From: Micromonospora trifolii
Lineage (GTDB): Bacteria; Actinomycetota; Actinomycetes; Mycobacteriales; Micromonosporaceae
Direction: 5' to 3'
NCBI RefSeq assembly: GCF_022229005.1
Contig: NZ_JAKKFD010000009.1
Location: 62,001-126,000 of the forward strand
DNA length: 64,000 nucleotides
The number at the start of each line of letters is the position of its first letter. The stretch's first letter is position 1. The position numbers and the translations under genes are program-made. A model generated the notes under the pieces. That model was not told the origin of the DNA. It worked only from the letters and a program-made list of their open reading frames with translations, and made no database searches. This document shows, piece after piece, positions 24,012-32,729 of this stretch.

Positions 24012-24099
24012 GGCCCCCGTCGATCTTGCACTTTGGGTTGCCCGAAAATCCCTTACGTCTATTTTTGTCGAGACAGAAAGTGCAAGATCGACGAGGGCC
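24012..24099. repeat. Intergenic inverted repeat, 23-base arms with 42-base AT-richer loop
   Basis: Arms 24012-24034 and 24077-24099 are complementary at 22 of 23 positions (17 consecutive perfect), carrying GTCGATCTTGCACTTT and its complement. The loop contains TATTTTTGTCGAGACAG and is AT-rich for this genome. It lies between the convergent GlxA-type and DinB-like genes. It may serve as a bidirectional terminator, but its size and loop suggest a dispersed repeat or a small non-autonomous element. Confidence 0.75.
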
Positions 24100-24112
24100 T
24101 GGGGGTCGCGGC

Positions 24113-24577
24113 TTATGAGCGGAGCAGGTGCAGTTGGGCCTGGTGCTTTGGTAGGTGCACCCGGGTGTGCAGGTCCAGGGTGCGGGACCAGGGCAGCGGC
24201 TCGTCGACGATGAGGTCGAAGCCCTCGCGTAGGTGCGTCTCGACCGGGGTCTCCGCTGCCAGACCGAGCTGGTCGACCAGCCCGCACAACCGGTCGCTGG
24301 TGCCGTGCAGCAGCGCGGCCAGGCCACGCAGCCCACCCTGCTCGGCGGCGAGGGCATCGAGCTGCGGGCGGTGCATGTCCTCTGCCAACTCGTAGTAGGC
24401 GAACGGCGACCCGGCCAGCAACGCCTCGGTGGCCTGGATCATCAGCTCGTCGTTGGCGACCAGATGCGCGACGATCTGCTTGGCACTGAGCTGCCCCTCC
24501 GCAGCCGGACCGAACCCGCCAGCGTCGACCTCCGCGAACACGGCACCGTAAGCCCGCCGCAATCCCCCGCTCTCCAT
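24113..24577 (-). CDS. DinB-like / maleylpyruvate isomerase N-terminal domain protein
   Basis: This 154-residue protein is a four-helix-bundle DinB superfamily member. The metal-binding histidines are suggested by QIVAHLVANDELM and the C-terminal DLHTRVHLPKHQAQLHLL. Relatives use mycothiol as cofactor in thiol transfer or isomerisation, and actinomycetes make mycothiol. The start ATG 24577 follows a G-rich stretch. It lies downstream of the VWA gene's 3' end by 28 bases, same strand. The precise reaction is unknown. Confidence 0.72.
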   Translation of the reverse strand: MESGGLRRAYGAVFAEVDAGGFGPAAEGQLSAKQIVAHLVANDELMIQATEALLAGSPFAYYELAEDMHRPQLDALAAEQGGLRGLAALLHGTSDRLCGLVDQLGLAAETPVETHLREGFDLIVDEPLPWSRTLDLHTRVHLPKHQAQLHLLRS

Positions 24578-24605
24578 CCCCCCAGTCAACCCGCAGCGGC
24601 GGGGG

Positions 24606-26558
24606 TTAGCGGCGGGATTGGCGGGAGCGGAGGTAGTCGCTGACCACGTACTCGCCCAGGTCGTCGGTGTCCGGGGTGAACATGCGGCCGCGGCTGCGGC
24701 GGGCCACCGCGTCGACGAAGCGCCGCAGGCCCGGGTCGTCACCGAGCATGAACAGGTTGAGCGTGGCGCCGTAGCGGCTCAACCGGTCCACCTCGCGGAC
24801 CGTCGCCTCGATCGTCTCCGGCAGCGGCGGCCAGTGGAACAGCGCCTCCCCGTCGTCCGGGTCCAGGTGTGCGGTCGGCTCGCCGTCGGTGACCACCAGC
24901 ACGATCGGCTCGGCGTCCGGGTGCCGGCGCAGGTGCCGGCCCGCCAACCGCAGCGCGTGCTGCAGGTTGGTGCCCTGCTCCATGTCCGGCTCCACGGCCG
25001 CCAACTCCTGCTGGGTGAGCGTCATCGCCTCCCTGCCGAAGCCCACGATCTGGAGGGCGTCCTGCGGGAAGCGCGTCTCCATCAGGTGTGCCAGCGCCAG
25101 CGCCGTCTGCTTCATCGGCCCCCAACGACCCTGAGAGATCATCGAGTACGACAGGTCGACGCAGAGCACCACAGCGGCCGAGGCCCGTCTCTCGGTCTCC
25201 ACCACCTCGAAGTCGTCCACAGCGAGCTGCACCGGGACCGTCGGCCCGGCCCGACTGACCGCCCGGGTCAACGTGCGGACCACGTCCAACGGTTGCTCGT
25301 CGCCGTACTGCCAGGGCCTGGACGCGCCGCTGACCTCGCCCGCCGCGCCGGCCGAGCGCAGGTCGTGCTGGCCGCGCGGCCCGGCGGTCAGCTCGGCGAA
25401 GACCTGCCGCAGCGCGGTCCCGCCGAGCCGGCGCAACGCCTTCGGGCTCAGCGTGAGCCCCTCGGCGTCCCGGCTCACCCAACCCTGCCGGCGCAGCTCC
25501 CGCTCCAGATCGCGCAGCCGGCGAACATCGTCGGCCGCGTCCCGGCCCAGGGTGCGCGCCACCGCGTCGACGTCCACGTCGTCGAGGGTCGCCCCCGGGT
25601 GTTCCTGGTCGAGCTGGTCCAGCAGGTCGTCCAGGTCGCCGATCTCACCCAGCGCGCCAGCCGCGTCGGCGTAGTCCAACGGTTGGTCGCCGCGGACCCG
25701 CTCGCCCCGCCCCCAACGCAGATCGGGTCGCAGCGCCCGCAGGTTCGCGTCGAGCGCTGACAACTCCCCGGCGAGGCGGTCGCCGAGCGACTGCTGCATG
25801 AGGCCGGCCAACTCGGCGCGCTGCCGTTCGGAGAGCGAGTTCATCAGCCGCTCACCGGCCGCCGCCCGACGGGCCAGCACGTCGATCAACTCGTCGACGT
25901 TCTCCGGCTTCTCCGGGAAGAAGTCGCCGTGACGGCGCATGAACTCGGCGAATGCGTCGGTGGTGTCCTCCGCGCGGCCGTGCCGGGCGAGCAGGTCGTT
26001 CAGATCGCCCATCATCTCGGCGAGCCGCTGCTGGGCGGCCGGATCGGCGGAGGCGCGCACCGCGTCGCGCAGCCCGGCGAAGCGCTGCCCGAGCACGTCG
26101 TCGCGGAGTTGGTCGAGGATCTGCTGGTACGAGCGGCGGGCGTCGTCGCTGGCCCACTGGTAGCCGGACAGCTCCTCCACAGCCCGCGCCGTCGAGCGGG
26201 GCAGATTGTCCAGCACCGCCTCGGCGAACCGCGCGGCGTCGTCGTCGCGACCCCGCAGCTCGTCGCGCTCGGCGGCGAGGGCCTGGTCGAGCAGTGCCTG
26301 GGCCCGGGTCACCGCCCCGTCCAGGTCGCCCCTGCGCAGCGCCTCCCGGCGCAGCCGCCGAGCCCGGGCGGCCAGGTCGTCCAGGCCACCCCGCCCCTGC
26401 GGGCCACGACGCAGCAGATCACGCAGCGCCTCCCGCAGGCTGCCGCCGGCCAGCACCTCGGCACCGACAGCGTCCACCGCCTCGCGCACGTCGTACGGGG
26501 GTGCGAGCGGGTCGGGCCCGCCGTTCCACTGCCCGTAACGGAACCGGTTGCCGGCCAC
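24606..26558 (-). CDS. VWA-domain protein partnered with a MoxR-type ATPase
   Basis: The product (650 residues) has an N-terminal helical, highly charged half and a C-terminal von Willebrand A domain. The MIDAS site is visible: DLSYSMIS (DxSxS), EQGTNLQ (the Thr) and VVTDGEPT (the Asp). Its gene lies two bases after the AAA-ATPase gene, the usual MoxR/VWA pairing in which the ATPase remodels or metallates a client with the VWA protein as adaptor. The client is unknown. No signal peptide, so it acts in the cytoplasm. Confidence 0.85.
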   Translation of the reverse strand: MAGNRFRYGQWNGGPDPLAPPYDVREAVDAVGAEVLAGGSLREALRDLLRRGPQGRGGLDDLAARARRLRREALRRGDLDGAVTRAQALLDQALAAERDELRGRDDDAARFAEAVLDNLPRSTARAVEELSGYQWASDDARRSYQQILDQLRDDVLGQRFAGLRDAVRASADPAAQQRLAEMMGDLNDLLARHGRAEDTTDAFAEFMRRHGDFFPEKPENVDELIDVLARRAAAGERLMNSLSERQRAELAGLMQQSLGDRLAGELSALDANLRALRPDLRWGRGERVRGDQPLDYADAAGALGEIGDLDDLLDQLDQEHPGATLDDVDVDAVARTLGRDAADDVRRLRDLERELRRQGWVSRDAEGLTLSPKALRRLGGTALRQVFAELTAGPRGQHDLRSAGAAGEVSGASRPWQYGDEQPLDVVRTLTRAVSRAGPTVPVQLAVDDFEVVETERRASAAVVLCVDLSYSMISQGRWGPMKQTALALAHLMETRFPQDALQIVGFGREAMTLTQQELAAVEPDMEQGTNLQHALRLAGRHLRRHPDAEPIVLVVTDGEPTAHLDPDDGEALFHWPPLPETIEATVREVDRLSRYGATLNLFMLGDDPGLRRFVDAVARRSRGRMFTPDTDDLGEYVVSDYLRSRQSRR

Positions 26559-26560
26559 GG

Positions 26561-28012
26561 TCAGCCCCGGCCGCCGTAGACGGTGCGCCCCGAGTCGGTG
26601 ACGTCCTTGCCGAGCCGCCGGGTCAGGTGCAGCCCTTCCAGCACGAACTCGACGGCCGCAGCAGCCACCTCCGAGGTGGGCGCGTCGCCCAGGTCGAGCC
26701 GGTCCAGGACCTTCGCCAACCCGGGTACGGTGCCGACCTGGCGCAGCAGCTCGGCGGCGCTGACCAACTCGCCGGTCTCGATCGCGGCGCCGTCCTCGAC
26801 CAGGGCGGTGAACCCGGACAGGTCCAGCCCGGCCAGGTGGGCCCGGAACGTCTCGGCGGTCGCGGTACGCAACAGGTGGGCGAGGATCTCGGTTTCCCGG
26901 CCCTCCTCGCCGCTCTCGAACTCGACCTTGCCGCGCAGCGTGCTGGTCACCGACACCGCGTCACCGACGCGGGCGACGGCGACCTCGGGCCGTCCGTCCG
27001 GGGTGCCGGAGGCGGCGAGCAGACCGGCGCGACGCAGCGCGGCACCGGCGACCGTCTCGGCGGCGGCGATGGCGAATCGGGCGGAGACACCGGAACGCGG
27101 GTCCACCGACGGCGACTCCCGGACGGCGCGGGCGAAGCGGGCCAGCACCTCCAGCACGTGCTCCGGCACCTCGGCGACCAGGTCGGCCTCCTGGCGGATC
27201 AGCGCCAGCTCCAGCTCCAGGTCGACCGGGTAGTGGGTGCGGATCTCCGCGCCGAACCGGTCCTTGAGGGGAGTGATGATCCGGCCCCGGTTGGTGTAGT
27301 CATCCGGGTTGGCGCTGGCCACCAGGAGCAGGTCCAGTGGCAGGCGCAGCTGGTAGCCGCGAACCTGGATGTCCCGCTCCTCCAGCACGTTGAGCAGCGC
27401 CACCTGGATGCGCTCGGCAAGGTCGGGCAGCTCGTTGACGGCGAAGATGCCCCGGTTGGTGCGCGGCACCAACCCGAAGTGGATGGTCTCCGGGTCGCCG
27501 AGGGTACGCCCCTGGGCGATGCGGATCGGGTCGACGTCGCCGATCAGGTCGCCGACGCTGGTGTCCGGGGTGGCCAACTTCTCGCCGTACCGCATCGAGC
27601 GGTGAAGCCAGCCGATCGGCAGCTCGTCGCCGGCCTCGGCGACCTGGGCGCGCGACGCCGGGGTGAGCGGGTGCATCGGGTGCTCGTTGAGCACCGAGCC
27701 GGGCAGAACGGGGGTCCACTCGTCGAGCAACGCGCCCAGTGAGCGGATCAGCCGGGTCTTGCCCTGGCCGCGCTCGCCGAGCAGCACCATGTCGTGCCCG
27801 GCGAGCAGGGCCCGCTCGACCTCGGGCAGCACTGTGTCGTCGTAGCCGACGATGCCGGGGAAACGGGTCTCGCCGGAGCGCATCCGGGCGAGGAGGTTGT
27901 CGCGGAGTTCCTGCTTGACGGTGCGGTACTGGTGACCGGCCGCCCGTAGCGCGCCGAGCGTGCCGGGCAGGTCGGCCGGTGGAACCGGGATTACCGGGGT
28001 AGGCGCAGTCAC
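26561..28012 (-). CDS. MoxR/ChlI-type AAA+ ATPase
   Basis: From GTG 28012 the 483-residue product is an AAA+ ATPase: Walker A GERGQGKT, Walker B-like IFAVNELPDL, and sensor 1 region LLVASANPDDYTNRGRII. The Walker B with Asn-Glu and this sensor 1 context are typical of magnesium chelatase I-like ATPases outside chlorophyll pathways. A TAGCGT box 7 bases before GTG 28012 indicates a leaderless transcript and favours it over GTG 28021. It is co-transcribed with the VWA gene. Confidence 0.87.
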   Translation of the reverse strand: MTAPTPVIPVPPADLPGTLGALRAAGHQYRTVKQELRDNLLARMRSGETRFPGIVGYDDTVLPEVERALLAGHDMVLLGERGQGKTRLIRSLGALLDEWTPVLPGSVLNEHPMHPLTPASRAQVAEAGDELPIGWLHRSMRYGEKLATPDTSVGDLIGDVDPIRIAQGRTLGDPETIHFGLVPRTNRGIFAVNELPDLAERIQVALLNVLEERDIQVRGYQLRLPLDLLLVASANPDDYTNRGRIITPLKDRFGAEIRTHYPVDLELELALIRQEADLVAEVPEHVLEVLARFARAVRESPSVDPRSGVSARFAIAAAETVAGAALRRAGLLAASGTPDGRPEVAVARVGDAVSVTSTLRGKVEFESGEEGRETEILAHLLRTATAETFRAHLAGLDLSGFTALVEDGAAIETGELVSAAELLRQVGTVPGLAKVLDRLDLGDAPTSEVAAAAVEFVLEGLHLTRRLGKDVTDSGRTVYGGRG

Positions 28013-28019
28013 CCGACCC

Positions 28020-28025
28020 ACGCTA
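28020..28025 (-). promoter_or_regulatory. -10 box for a leaderless MoxR-type ATPase transcript
   Basis: TAGCGT lies exactly 7 bases before GTG 28012 on the minus strand, the leaderless spacing seen at several genes in this window. Confidence 0.5.
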
Positions 28026-28078
28026 GCTCACATTCGCAGGGGCGCCCCGGGCATCGGGGGGCACCCCCGCTGTCACCC

Positions 28079-29146
28079 TCAGCCCCTGTCGCAACGCCGG
28101 CAGGTGCCGCGGCGGCGTAGGTGGTACGCGTAGGTGGCCGCGCCGAGCGCCACGCCCCACACCGGCCAGAGCCGCTGTGGGAACCCGGCCAGGTCGATCC
28201 CCGTCCAGAATTCCGGTTGGCCGATCATCCCGAGGCTGGCCGCGGTCACCGCGATGGCGACCAGGGTGGCCGGCACCACGGCCAGCTTCACCGGCACCCG
28301 CCGGCCGGCGAGGCCGATCATCCAGCGCGGGAACCGCTCACCCCAGCGCTGCACCAGGCCGAGGGTGAGGATCGCGCCGACGGTGGCGAAGGCGGCCAGC
28401 CCGAACCCGGCCCAGACGATCCCGGTGTCCTGCATCTCGGTCAGGAACTCGCGGGAGATGCCGAGTGGGATGCCGGCCGCCCAGGCGAACCGGGTCAGCG
28501 CGTACATCAGCGGGATGACCGCCGCGATGCCCACGGCCCACCGGCCCCAGCGCGCGGCGGCGGCCGGGGTGGTCCACCCTCGGTCGGTGTCGCCACGGCC
28601 GCACCCCACGCAGTCCCCGGCGGTGCGGCGCTGCCAGGCGAGCACCGCCCCGGCCAGCAACAGCCCGCCGGCCAGCGCCGCGAACCGGCCGAACAGCGCC
28701 CAGTTGAAGACGTCGGCGTAGTCGATTGGCGGCCAGCCGAACGGCGCGCCGACGATGAGTATCGGGAGGTAGCCGAGCACGATCAGCACCCGGACATCCG
28801 GCACGACCAGGACGAGCACGAACGCGACAGCCCAGCCGTAGCCGGCGAGCAGCGCCCGCAGCGGGCCGGGTGGGCGCGCCGCCGGGCGGCTCATGGCCAG
28901 GGCGGCCACCGCGGCACTGAGCAGTACGCCGGCGAAGAGCGGGGTGGCCACCTCCACCGGCACCAGGCGCAGCAGGCTGACGTCGCCGCCGTGGGGATCG
29001 TTCGGGCCGAACGGGTAGCCGGCGCCGGTGAGGGTGCCGATCAGGGCGAGCACGCCCCACAGGCCGAGCCAACCGGCGGCCAGTGGGGCGAGCCGGTCCG
29101 GCCAGCGGGAGTCGGTACGGGTTGGGGAGGCAGTGATCGTTGTCAT
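28079..29146 (-). CDS. Polytopic membrane protein next to a two-component system
   Basis: This 355-residue protein has about eight to ten hydrophobic helices and ends in a short cytoplasmic tail with CRRC (RRRGTCRRCDRG). Another loop has CVGCG, so a metal or disulfide role for these cysteines is possible. I do not recognise the family. It is transcribed after the LuxR-type response regulator gene (77-base gap), so it may be the target of that two-component system. ATG start; SD weak. Confidence 0.7.
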   Translation of the reverse strand: MTTITASPTRTDSRWPDRLAPLAAGWLGLWGVLALIGTLTGAGYPFGPNDPHGGDVSLLRLVPVEVATPLFAGVLLSAAVAALAMSRPAARPPGPLRALLAGYGWAVAFVLVLVVPDVRVLIVLGYLPILIVGAPFGWPPIDYADVFNWALFGRFAALAGGLLLAGAVLAWQRRTAGDCVGCGRGDTDRGWTTPAAAARWGRWAVGIAAVIPLMYALTRFAWAAGIPLGISREFLTEMQDTGIVWAGFGLAAFATVGAILTLGLVQRWGERFPRWMIGLAGRRVPVKLAVVPATLVAIAVTAASLGMIGQPEFWTGIDLAGFPQRLWPVWGVALGAATYAYHLRRRGTCRRCDRG

Positions 29147-29222
29147 GCTCTCAGCCTCGACGGACAGCCGCCGGATTCCCTCCCGGCCGGCGGTGAACCC
29201 TCTCCCCCGGTGGAGGGACCGA

Positions 29223-29873
29223 TCAGCCGGACGGGGTGACGAAGCCGGACTCGTAGGCGGCGATGACAGCCTGCGTACGGTCGCGGACGCCCAGCTTGGC
29301 CAGCACGTTGCCGACGTGCGTCTTGACCGTCTCCACCCCCACCACCAGGTGCGCGGCGATCTCCGGGTTGGACCGGCCGGTGGTCATCAACCGCAGCACC
29401 TCGGCCTCGCGTTCGGTGAGCCGGGCGGCGCTCAACCGGTCGCCGCCCGCCGGCCCGTACGCCCCGACCAGTTGGCGGATCGCGGCCGGGAAGAGCAGCG
29501 ACTCGCCGGCGGCCACCACCCGGACCGCCTCCACCACCTCGGCGGGGCGGGCCCGTTTGAGCAGGAACCCCGAGGCGCCGGCGCGCAGCGCCTCGTAGAC
29601 GTACTCGTCGTTGGCGAACGTGGTGACCACCAGCACCCGGGGCGGGTCGGCGGAGGTGGCCAGCAGGTGCCGGGTGGCCTGGATGCCGTCGATACCGGGC
29701 ATGCGCACGTCCATCAGCACCACGTCGGGTCGGTGCCGGGCGACCAGCGGCGGCACCTCGGCGCCGTCGGCGGCCTCGGCGAGCACCTGCAGGTCGGGTT
29801 GGGCGTCGATGATGGCTCGCAGCCCCACCCGGATCAGCTCGTCGTCGTCGACGATCAGCACTCCGGTGGTCAT
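29223..29873 (-). CDS. NarL/FixJ-family response regulator
   Basis: The product (216 residues) has a receiver domain with the acidic DDDE start, phosphoacceptor Asp in VVLMDVRMPG, and conserved Thr and Lys (VVTTF, FLLKR). The C-terminal LuxR HTH reads LTEREAEVLRLMTTGRSNPEIAAHLVVGVETVKTHVGNVLAKLGVRDR. Its ATG overlaps the stop of the histidine kinase gene (ATGA), so the two are co-translated. Probable targets include the adjacent membrane protein gene. Confidence 0.93.
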   Translation of the reverse strand: MTTGVLIVDDDELIRVGLRAIIDAQPDLQVLAEAADGAEVPPLVARHRPDVVLMDVRMPGIDGIQATRHLLATSADPPRVLVVTTFANDEYVYEALRAGASGFLLKRARPAEVVEAVRVVAAGESLLFPAAIRQLVGAYGPAGGDRLSAARLTEREAEVLRLMTTGRSNPEIAAHLVVGVETVKTHVGNVLAKLGVRDRTQAVIAAYESGFVTPSG

Positions 29874-31114
29874 GTCGTCTCCTCGTAGGGCAGACGGGCC
29901 CGGATCAGCCACCGGTCGCCGTCCGGGCCCACTGTGAGCCGGCCGCCGAGCAGCAGCACCCGCTCCCGCATGCCGTCCAGGCCCCGGCCGCCCCGCTCCC
30001 GCTGGGCCCGGTCGGGGTTGCGTACCGCGTTGACCAGCTCCAGCTCCAGTGCGTCGCTGTGCAGGTCCAGGCGTACCGTCACCGGCCCGTGGCCGTGCCG
30101 GGCCGCGTTCGTCAGTCCTTCCTGGACGATCCGGTAGCCCTCCCGGGAGACCACAGCGGGCACCCGGGCCGGGTCTCCGGCGCGTTGCGCGTGCACGGCC
30201 AGGCCGGCAGCGCGGGCGTCGGTGACCAACCGGTCCAGGTCAGCGAGGGTACGCTGCGGCGCCACCACGGGCCGGTCACGTCCGTTCTCCCGGAGCAGCC
30301 CGAGCACGTGGTCGAGGTCGTCCATCGCGGTCCGCCCGACGTCCTCGATGGCGGTGAGTGCCCGCCGGACGAACTCGGGGTCGGTGTCGAGGACCTCGCG
30401 GGCCGCCCCGGCCTGGAGGGTGGCCACTGTCAGCGCGTGACCGACCGAGTCGTGCAGCTCCCGGGCCAGCCTGTTGCGTTCGGCGAGCCGGGCGGCCCGT
30501 GCTTCGAGGGCGGCGATCCGCTCCGCCTGGGCCGGGCCGAGCAGCACCGGTGCCATGGATCCGGCGAGCGCGCCGAGCCCGGCGACGGCGTAGCCGAGGC
30601 CGACCAGCAGGAGCACCCCGGCCACTGTCAGCCAGCCGCTGTCCTGCCCGTCCAGTGGCCCGAACTGTTCCCGGCTGGTCAGCTCGGTGCCGACGCCGAA
30701 CTGTTGGGCGATGAACGCCAGCGCCATCGGCAGGGCGCTGAACAGCGCGATCATCACCACGGCGCCGACGATGAGGTGGGTGGCGATCCAGAGCGCACTG
30801 CGCAGCCGGGTCTCCCGGTCGCCGTGGTGCCCGGGCGCGGGTTCGGGCAGGTCGACGCCGAGCAGGGCTCGCACGGCGGCGATCTCCAGGGCCCGGCTGC
30901 CGTCCACGAGCAACGGGACGACGGCGATCAGCACGGCGATGACCAGCAGGACGTAGACCAGCGGGCGCGGGATCGCCGAGTCGGCGAGCAGTTGGGCGAA
31001 GGTCACCGCGAGCAGCCCGTACGGCAGCGCCAGCACGCCGCCGAGCAGCAGGAACACGCCGCGTCGCCAGGTGGTGCCGGCGACCAGCGGGGCCAGCGCC
31101 GCTCGGACTGTCAC
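29870..31114 (-). CDS. Sensor histidine kinase, HisKA_3 type
   Basis: The 414-residue kinase has a multi-helix membrane domain (about 1-190), a short coiled coil, the HisKA_3 box RLARELHDSVGHALTV with its phospho-acceptor His, and an HATPase region (EGLTNAARHGHG, GGRGLDGMRERVLLLGG). It has no recognisable extracytoplasmic sensor domain, so the signal is probably membrane-associated. It is the first gene of the kinase/regulator pair and overlaps the regulator by four bases. Confidence 0.92.
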   Translation of the reverse strand: MTVRAALAPLVAGTTWRRGVFLLLGGVLALPYGLLAVTFAQLLADSAIPRPLVYVLLVIAVLIAVVPLLVDGSRALEIAAVRALLGVDLPEPAPGHHGDRETRLRSALWIATHLIVGAVVMIALFSALPMALAFIAQQFGVGTELTSREQFGPLDGQDSGWLTVAGVLLLVGLGYAVAGLGALAGSMAPVLLGPAQAERIAALEARAARLAERNRLARELHDSVGHALTVATLQAGAAREVLDTDPEFVRRALTAIEDVGRTAMDDLDHVLGLLRENGRDRPVVAPQRTLADLDRLVTDARAAGLAVHAQRAGDPARVPAVVSREGYRIVQEGLTNAARHGHGPVTVRLDLHSDALELELVNAVRNPDRAQRERGGRGLDGMRERVLLLGGRLTVGPDGDRWLIRARLPYEETT

Positions 31115-31169
31115 CTCGTCATTCTGCTGCCCGGTCGGGGCCCGGCGACTCCCCCGCGCCGGGGAGATG

Positions 31170-31676
31170 TCAGCGGTGGTCGGCGACGTACTGCTGTGGG
31201 TCCTTGTCGCGGAACGGAAGGTTGCGACCGTTCTTGTGCTCGCCGTAGAAGGTCAGCCAGCGCTGGCCCAGTTCGGCGCGGAGTTCGGTGCTGGCGTGCC
31301 GGCGGAAGTCGGGCAGCGCCTCGTCCTCCTCCTCGGCCAGGTGTTCGCTGTTCTCCCGGCGGGCGGTACCGACCGCCTCCCACCACTGGTCCGAGCCGAC
31401 CGGGTGCAGTTTCGCCTCGGCGACGGCGTCGCGGATCTTGTTGTGGTCGCCGATCGCGTCGGCGGTCTCGTCCTCGCCGTCGTCGCCGTGCTTGACTAGG
31501 TGCGGGTAGAGGATCGCCTCTTCCGCCTCGGCGTGGATGTCCAGGTGCAGGGCGAGGGCGTCCCAGATGGCGAGCATCTCCTGCTCGTCGCGGGCGTCGT
31601 CGAGGCGGGCGAAGCCACGCCGGAAGGCGGCGTGGTCGTCCAGGATCAGCGCGGTGATGTCGTCCACTGTGCTCAC
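31170..31676 (-). CDS. Hemerythrin domain protein
   Basis: This 168-residue protein has the HHE four-helix pattern for a non-haem di-iron site: LILDDHAAFRRGF, LALHLDIHAEAEEAILYPHL, IGDHNKIRDAV and ENSEHLAEEEDEALPDF. Such proteins bind oxygen, nitric oxide or iron, and several actinobacterial members are stress-linked. GTG 31676 overlaps the aldo/keto reductase stop (GTGA), so expression is coupled. The C-terminus ends in a basic, hydrophilic tail. Confidence 0.85.
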   Translation of the reverse strand: MSTVDDITALILDDHAAFRRGFARLDDARDEQEMLAIWDALALHLDIHAEAEEAILYPHLVKHGDDGEDETADAIGDHNKIRDAVAEAKLHPVGSDQWWEAVGTARRENSEHLAEEEDEALPDFRRHASTELRAELGQRWLTFYGEHKNGRNLPFRDKDPQQYVADHR

Positions 31677-32653
31677 TTTCCGGTTGGGTTGCCGAACCGG
31701 GCACGCAGCATCGCCGGCATGGCGGCGATGCCGGTGACCGGGCGGAAGCGTTTCGCGGCCTCGGCCAGCGCCGTGTACTCGTCGTCGGCCAGGTCGATGT
31801 CGGCGGCGGCGGCGTTGCGTTCCATCTGCTCGACGCCGGACGCGCCGGGGATGGCGAGCACGTTCGGGTGGCGCAGCAGGTAGGCCAGCGCGATCTGGCT
31901 GGGGGTGGCGTCGTGGGCGTCGGCGACCTGGCGCACCGTGTCGATCAGGGCCGCGCCGCGTTCCAGGTTCTCCGGCAGGAAGTACGGGTTGGCGCGCCGG
32001 ACCGCGCCGGTCGGCGGGTTCTTGGCGTCGTAGCGGCCGGAGAGGAAGCCCTGGGCCAACGGGCTGTACGCGATGACCACCCGACCGGCCTGCCGCGCGT
32101 ACGGCAGCAGGTCCTGCTCGGGTGCGCGGTCCAGCATGCTGTAGCGGACCTGGTTGCTGAGCACCCGCCGGCCGAGCGCCGCTTCGGCGACCTGCCAGCG
32201 GCGCAGCCCGTAGTTGCTCACGCCGACCTCGCCGACCAGTCCGACGTCCTGCAAGGTCCGCATGCCGCGCATCGTGGTGTGGTCGGCGACCAGCGGGTTG
32301 GGCTGGTGCACCTGGTAGAGGTCGATGCTCGTGACGCCGAGCCGGGCCGCCGAGGCGACCGCCCGCTGCTGCACCACAGCGGCCACCGGCAGCACCGGCA
32401 GGATCTTGGTGGCGACCACCACCTTCGGCCGGTCGTCGCCGAGGGCCGCGCCGAGGATGCGTTCGCTGCGTCCGAAGCCGTAGATCTCCGCGCTGTCGAA
32501 GACCGTCACGCCCAGTTCGACGGCCCGCCGGACGATCTGCGCCGCCTGTCGCTCGAAGTCCGGGCCGTACCCCCATTCCCGGGAGCCGAACTGCCAGGTT
32601 CCCAAGCCGATCTTGGACAGCGGTTTGGGGGTGTCGAGCGCAATGAAACGCAT
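31673..32653 (-). CDS. Aldo/keto reductase
   Basis: The 326-residue product is an NADPH-dependent aldo/keto reductase barrel: IGLGTWQFG near the start, FDSAEIYGFGRSE with the catalytic Asp and Tyr, ATKI with the Lys, and DLYQVHQPNP with the His. IAYSPLAQGFLSGRY and the NADPH-binding IPGASGVEQMERN close the fold. ATG 32653 lies 7 bases after a TAGTTT box, pointing to a leaderless transcript. It is divergent from a second aldo/keto reductase gene and is co-translated with the hemerythrin gene. Substrate unknown. Confidence 0.88.
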   Translation of the reverse strand: MRFIALDTPKPLSKIGLGTWQFGSREWGYGPDFERQAAQIVRRAVELGVTVFDSAEIYGFGRSERILGAALGDDRPKVVVATKILPVLPVAAVVQQRAVASAARLGVTSIDLYQVHQPNPLVADHTTMRGMRTLQDVGLVGEVGVSNYGLRRWQVAEAALGRRVLSNQVRYSMLDRAPEQDLLPYARQAGRVVIAYSPLAQGFLSGRYDAKNPPTGAVRRANPYFLPENLERGAALIDTVRQVADAHDATPSQIALAYLLRHPNVLAIPGASGVEQMERNAAAADIDLADDEYTALAEAAKRFRPVTGIAAMPAMLRARFGNPTGK

Positions 32654-32660
32654 GGCGTCG

Positions 32661-32666
32661 AAACTA
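32661..32666 (-). promoter_or_regulatory. -10 box for a leaderless aldo/keto reductase transcript
   Basis: TAGTTT lies exactly 7 bases before ATG 32653 on the minus strand. It is one of a divergent promoter pair confined to a 76-base gap. Confidence 0.55.
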
Positions 32667-32716
32667 CCCCGATGTCCCGGTTTCCACGCCCGATCCGCGT
32701 CACGCTGGGCCGGAGC

Positions 32717-32722
32717 TAGGCT
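32717..32722 (+). promoter_or_regulatory. -10 box for a leaderless aldo/keto reductase transcript
   Basis: TAGGCT lies exactly 7 bases before GTG 32730. An ATG two codons earlier (32724) would be only one base after the box, so the GTG is the better start. Confidence 0.55.
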
Positions 32723-32729
32723 CATGATC

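Noticed and set aside
26561..28012. Magnesium chelatase for chlorophyll synthesis
   Set aside because: The ATPase and VWA genes resemble ChlI/ChlD, but there are no other tetrapyrrole genes nearby and the general MoxR/VWA pairing explains them better.
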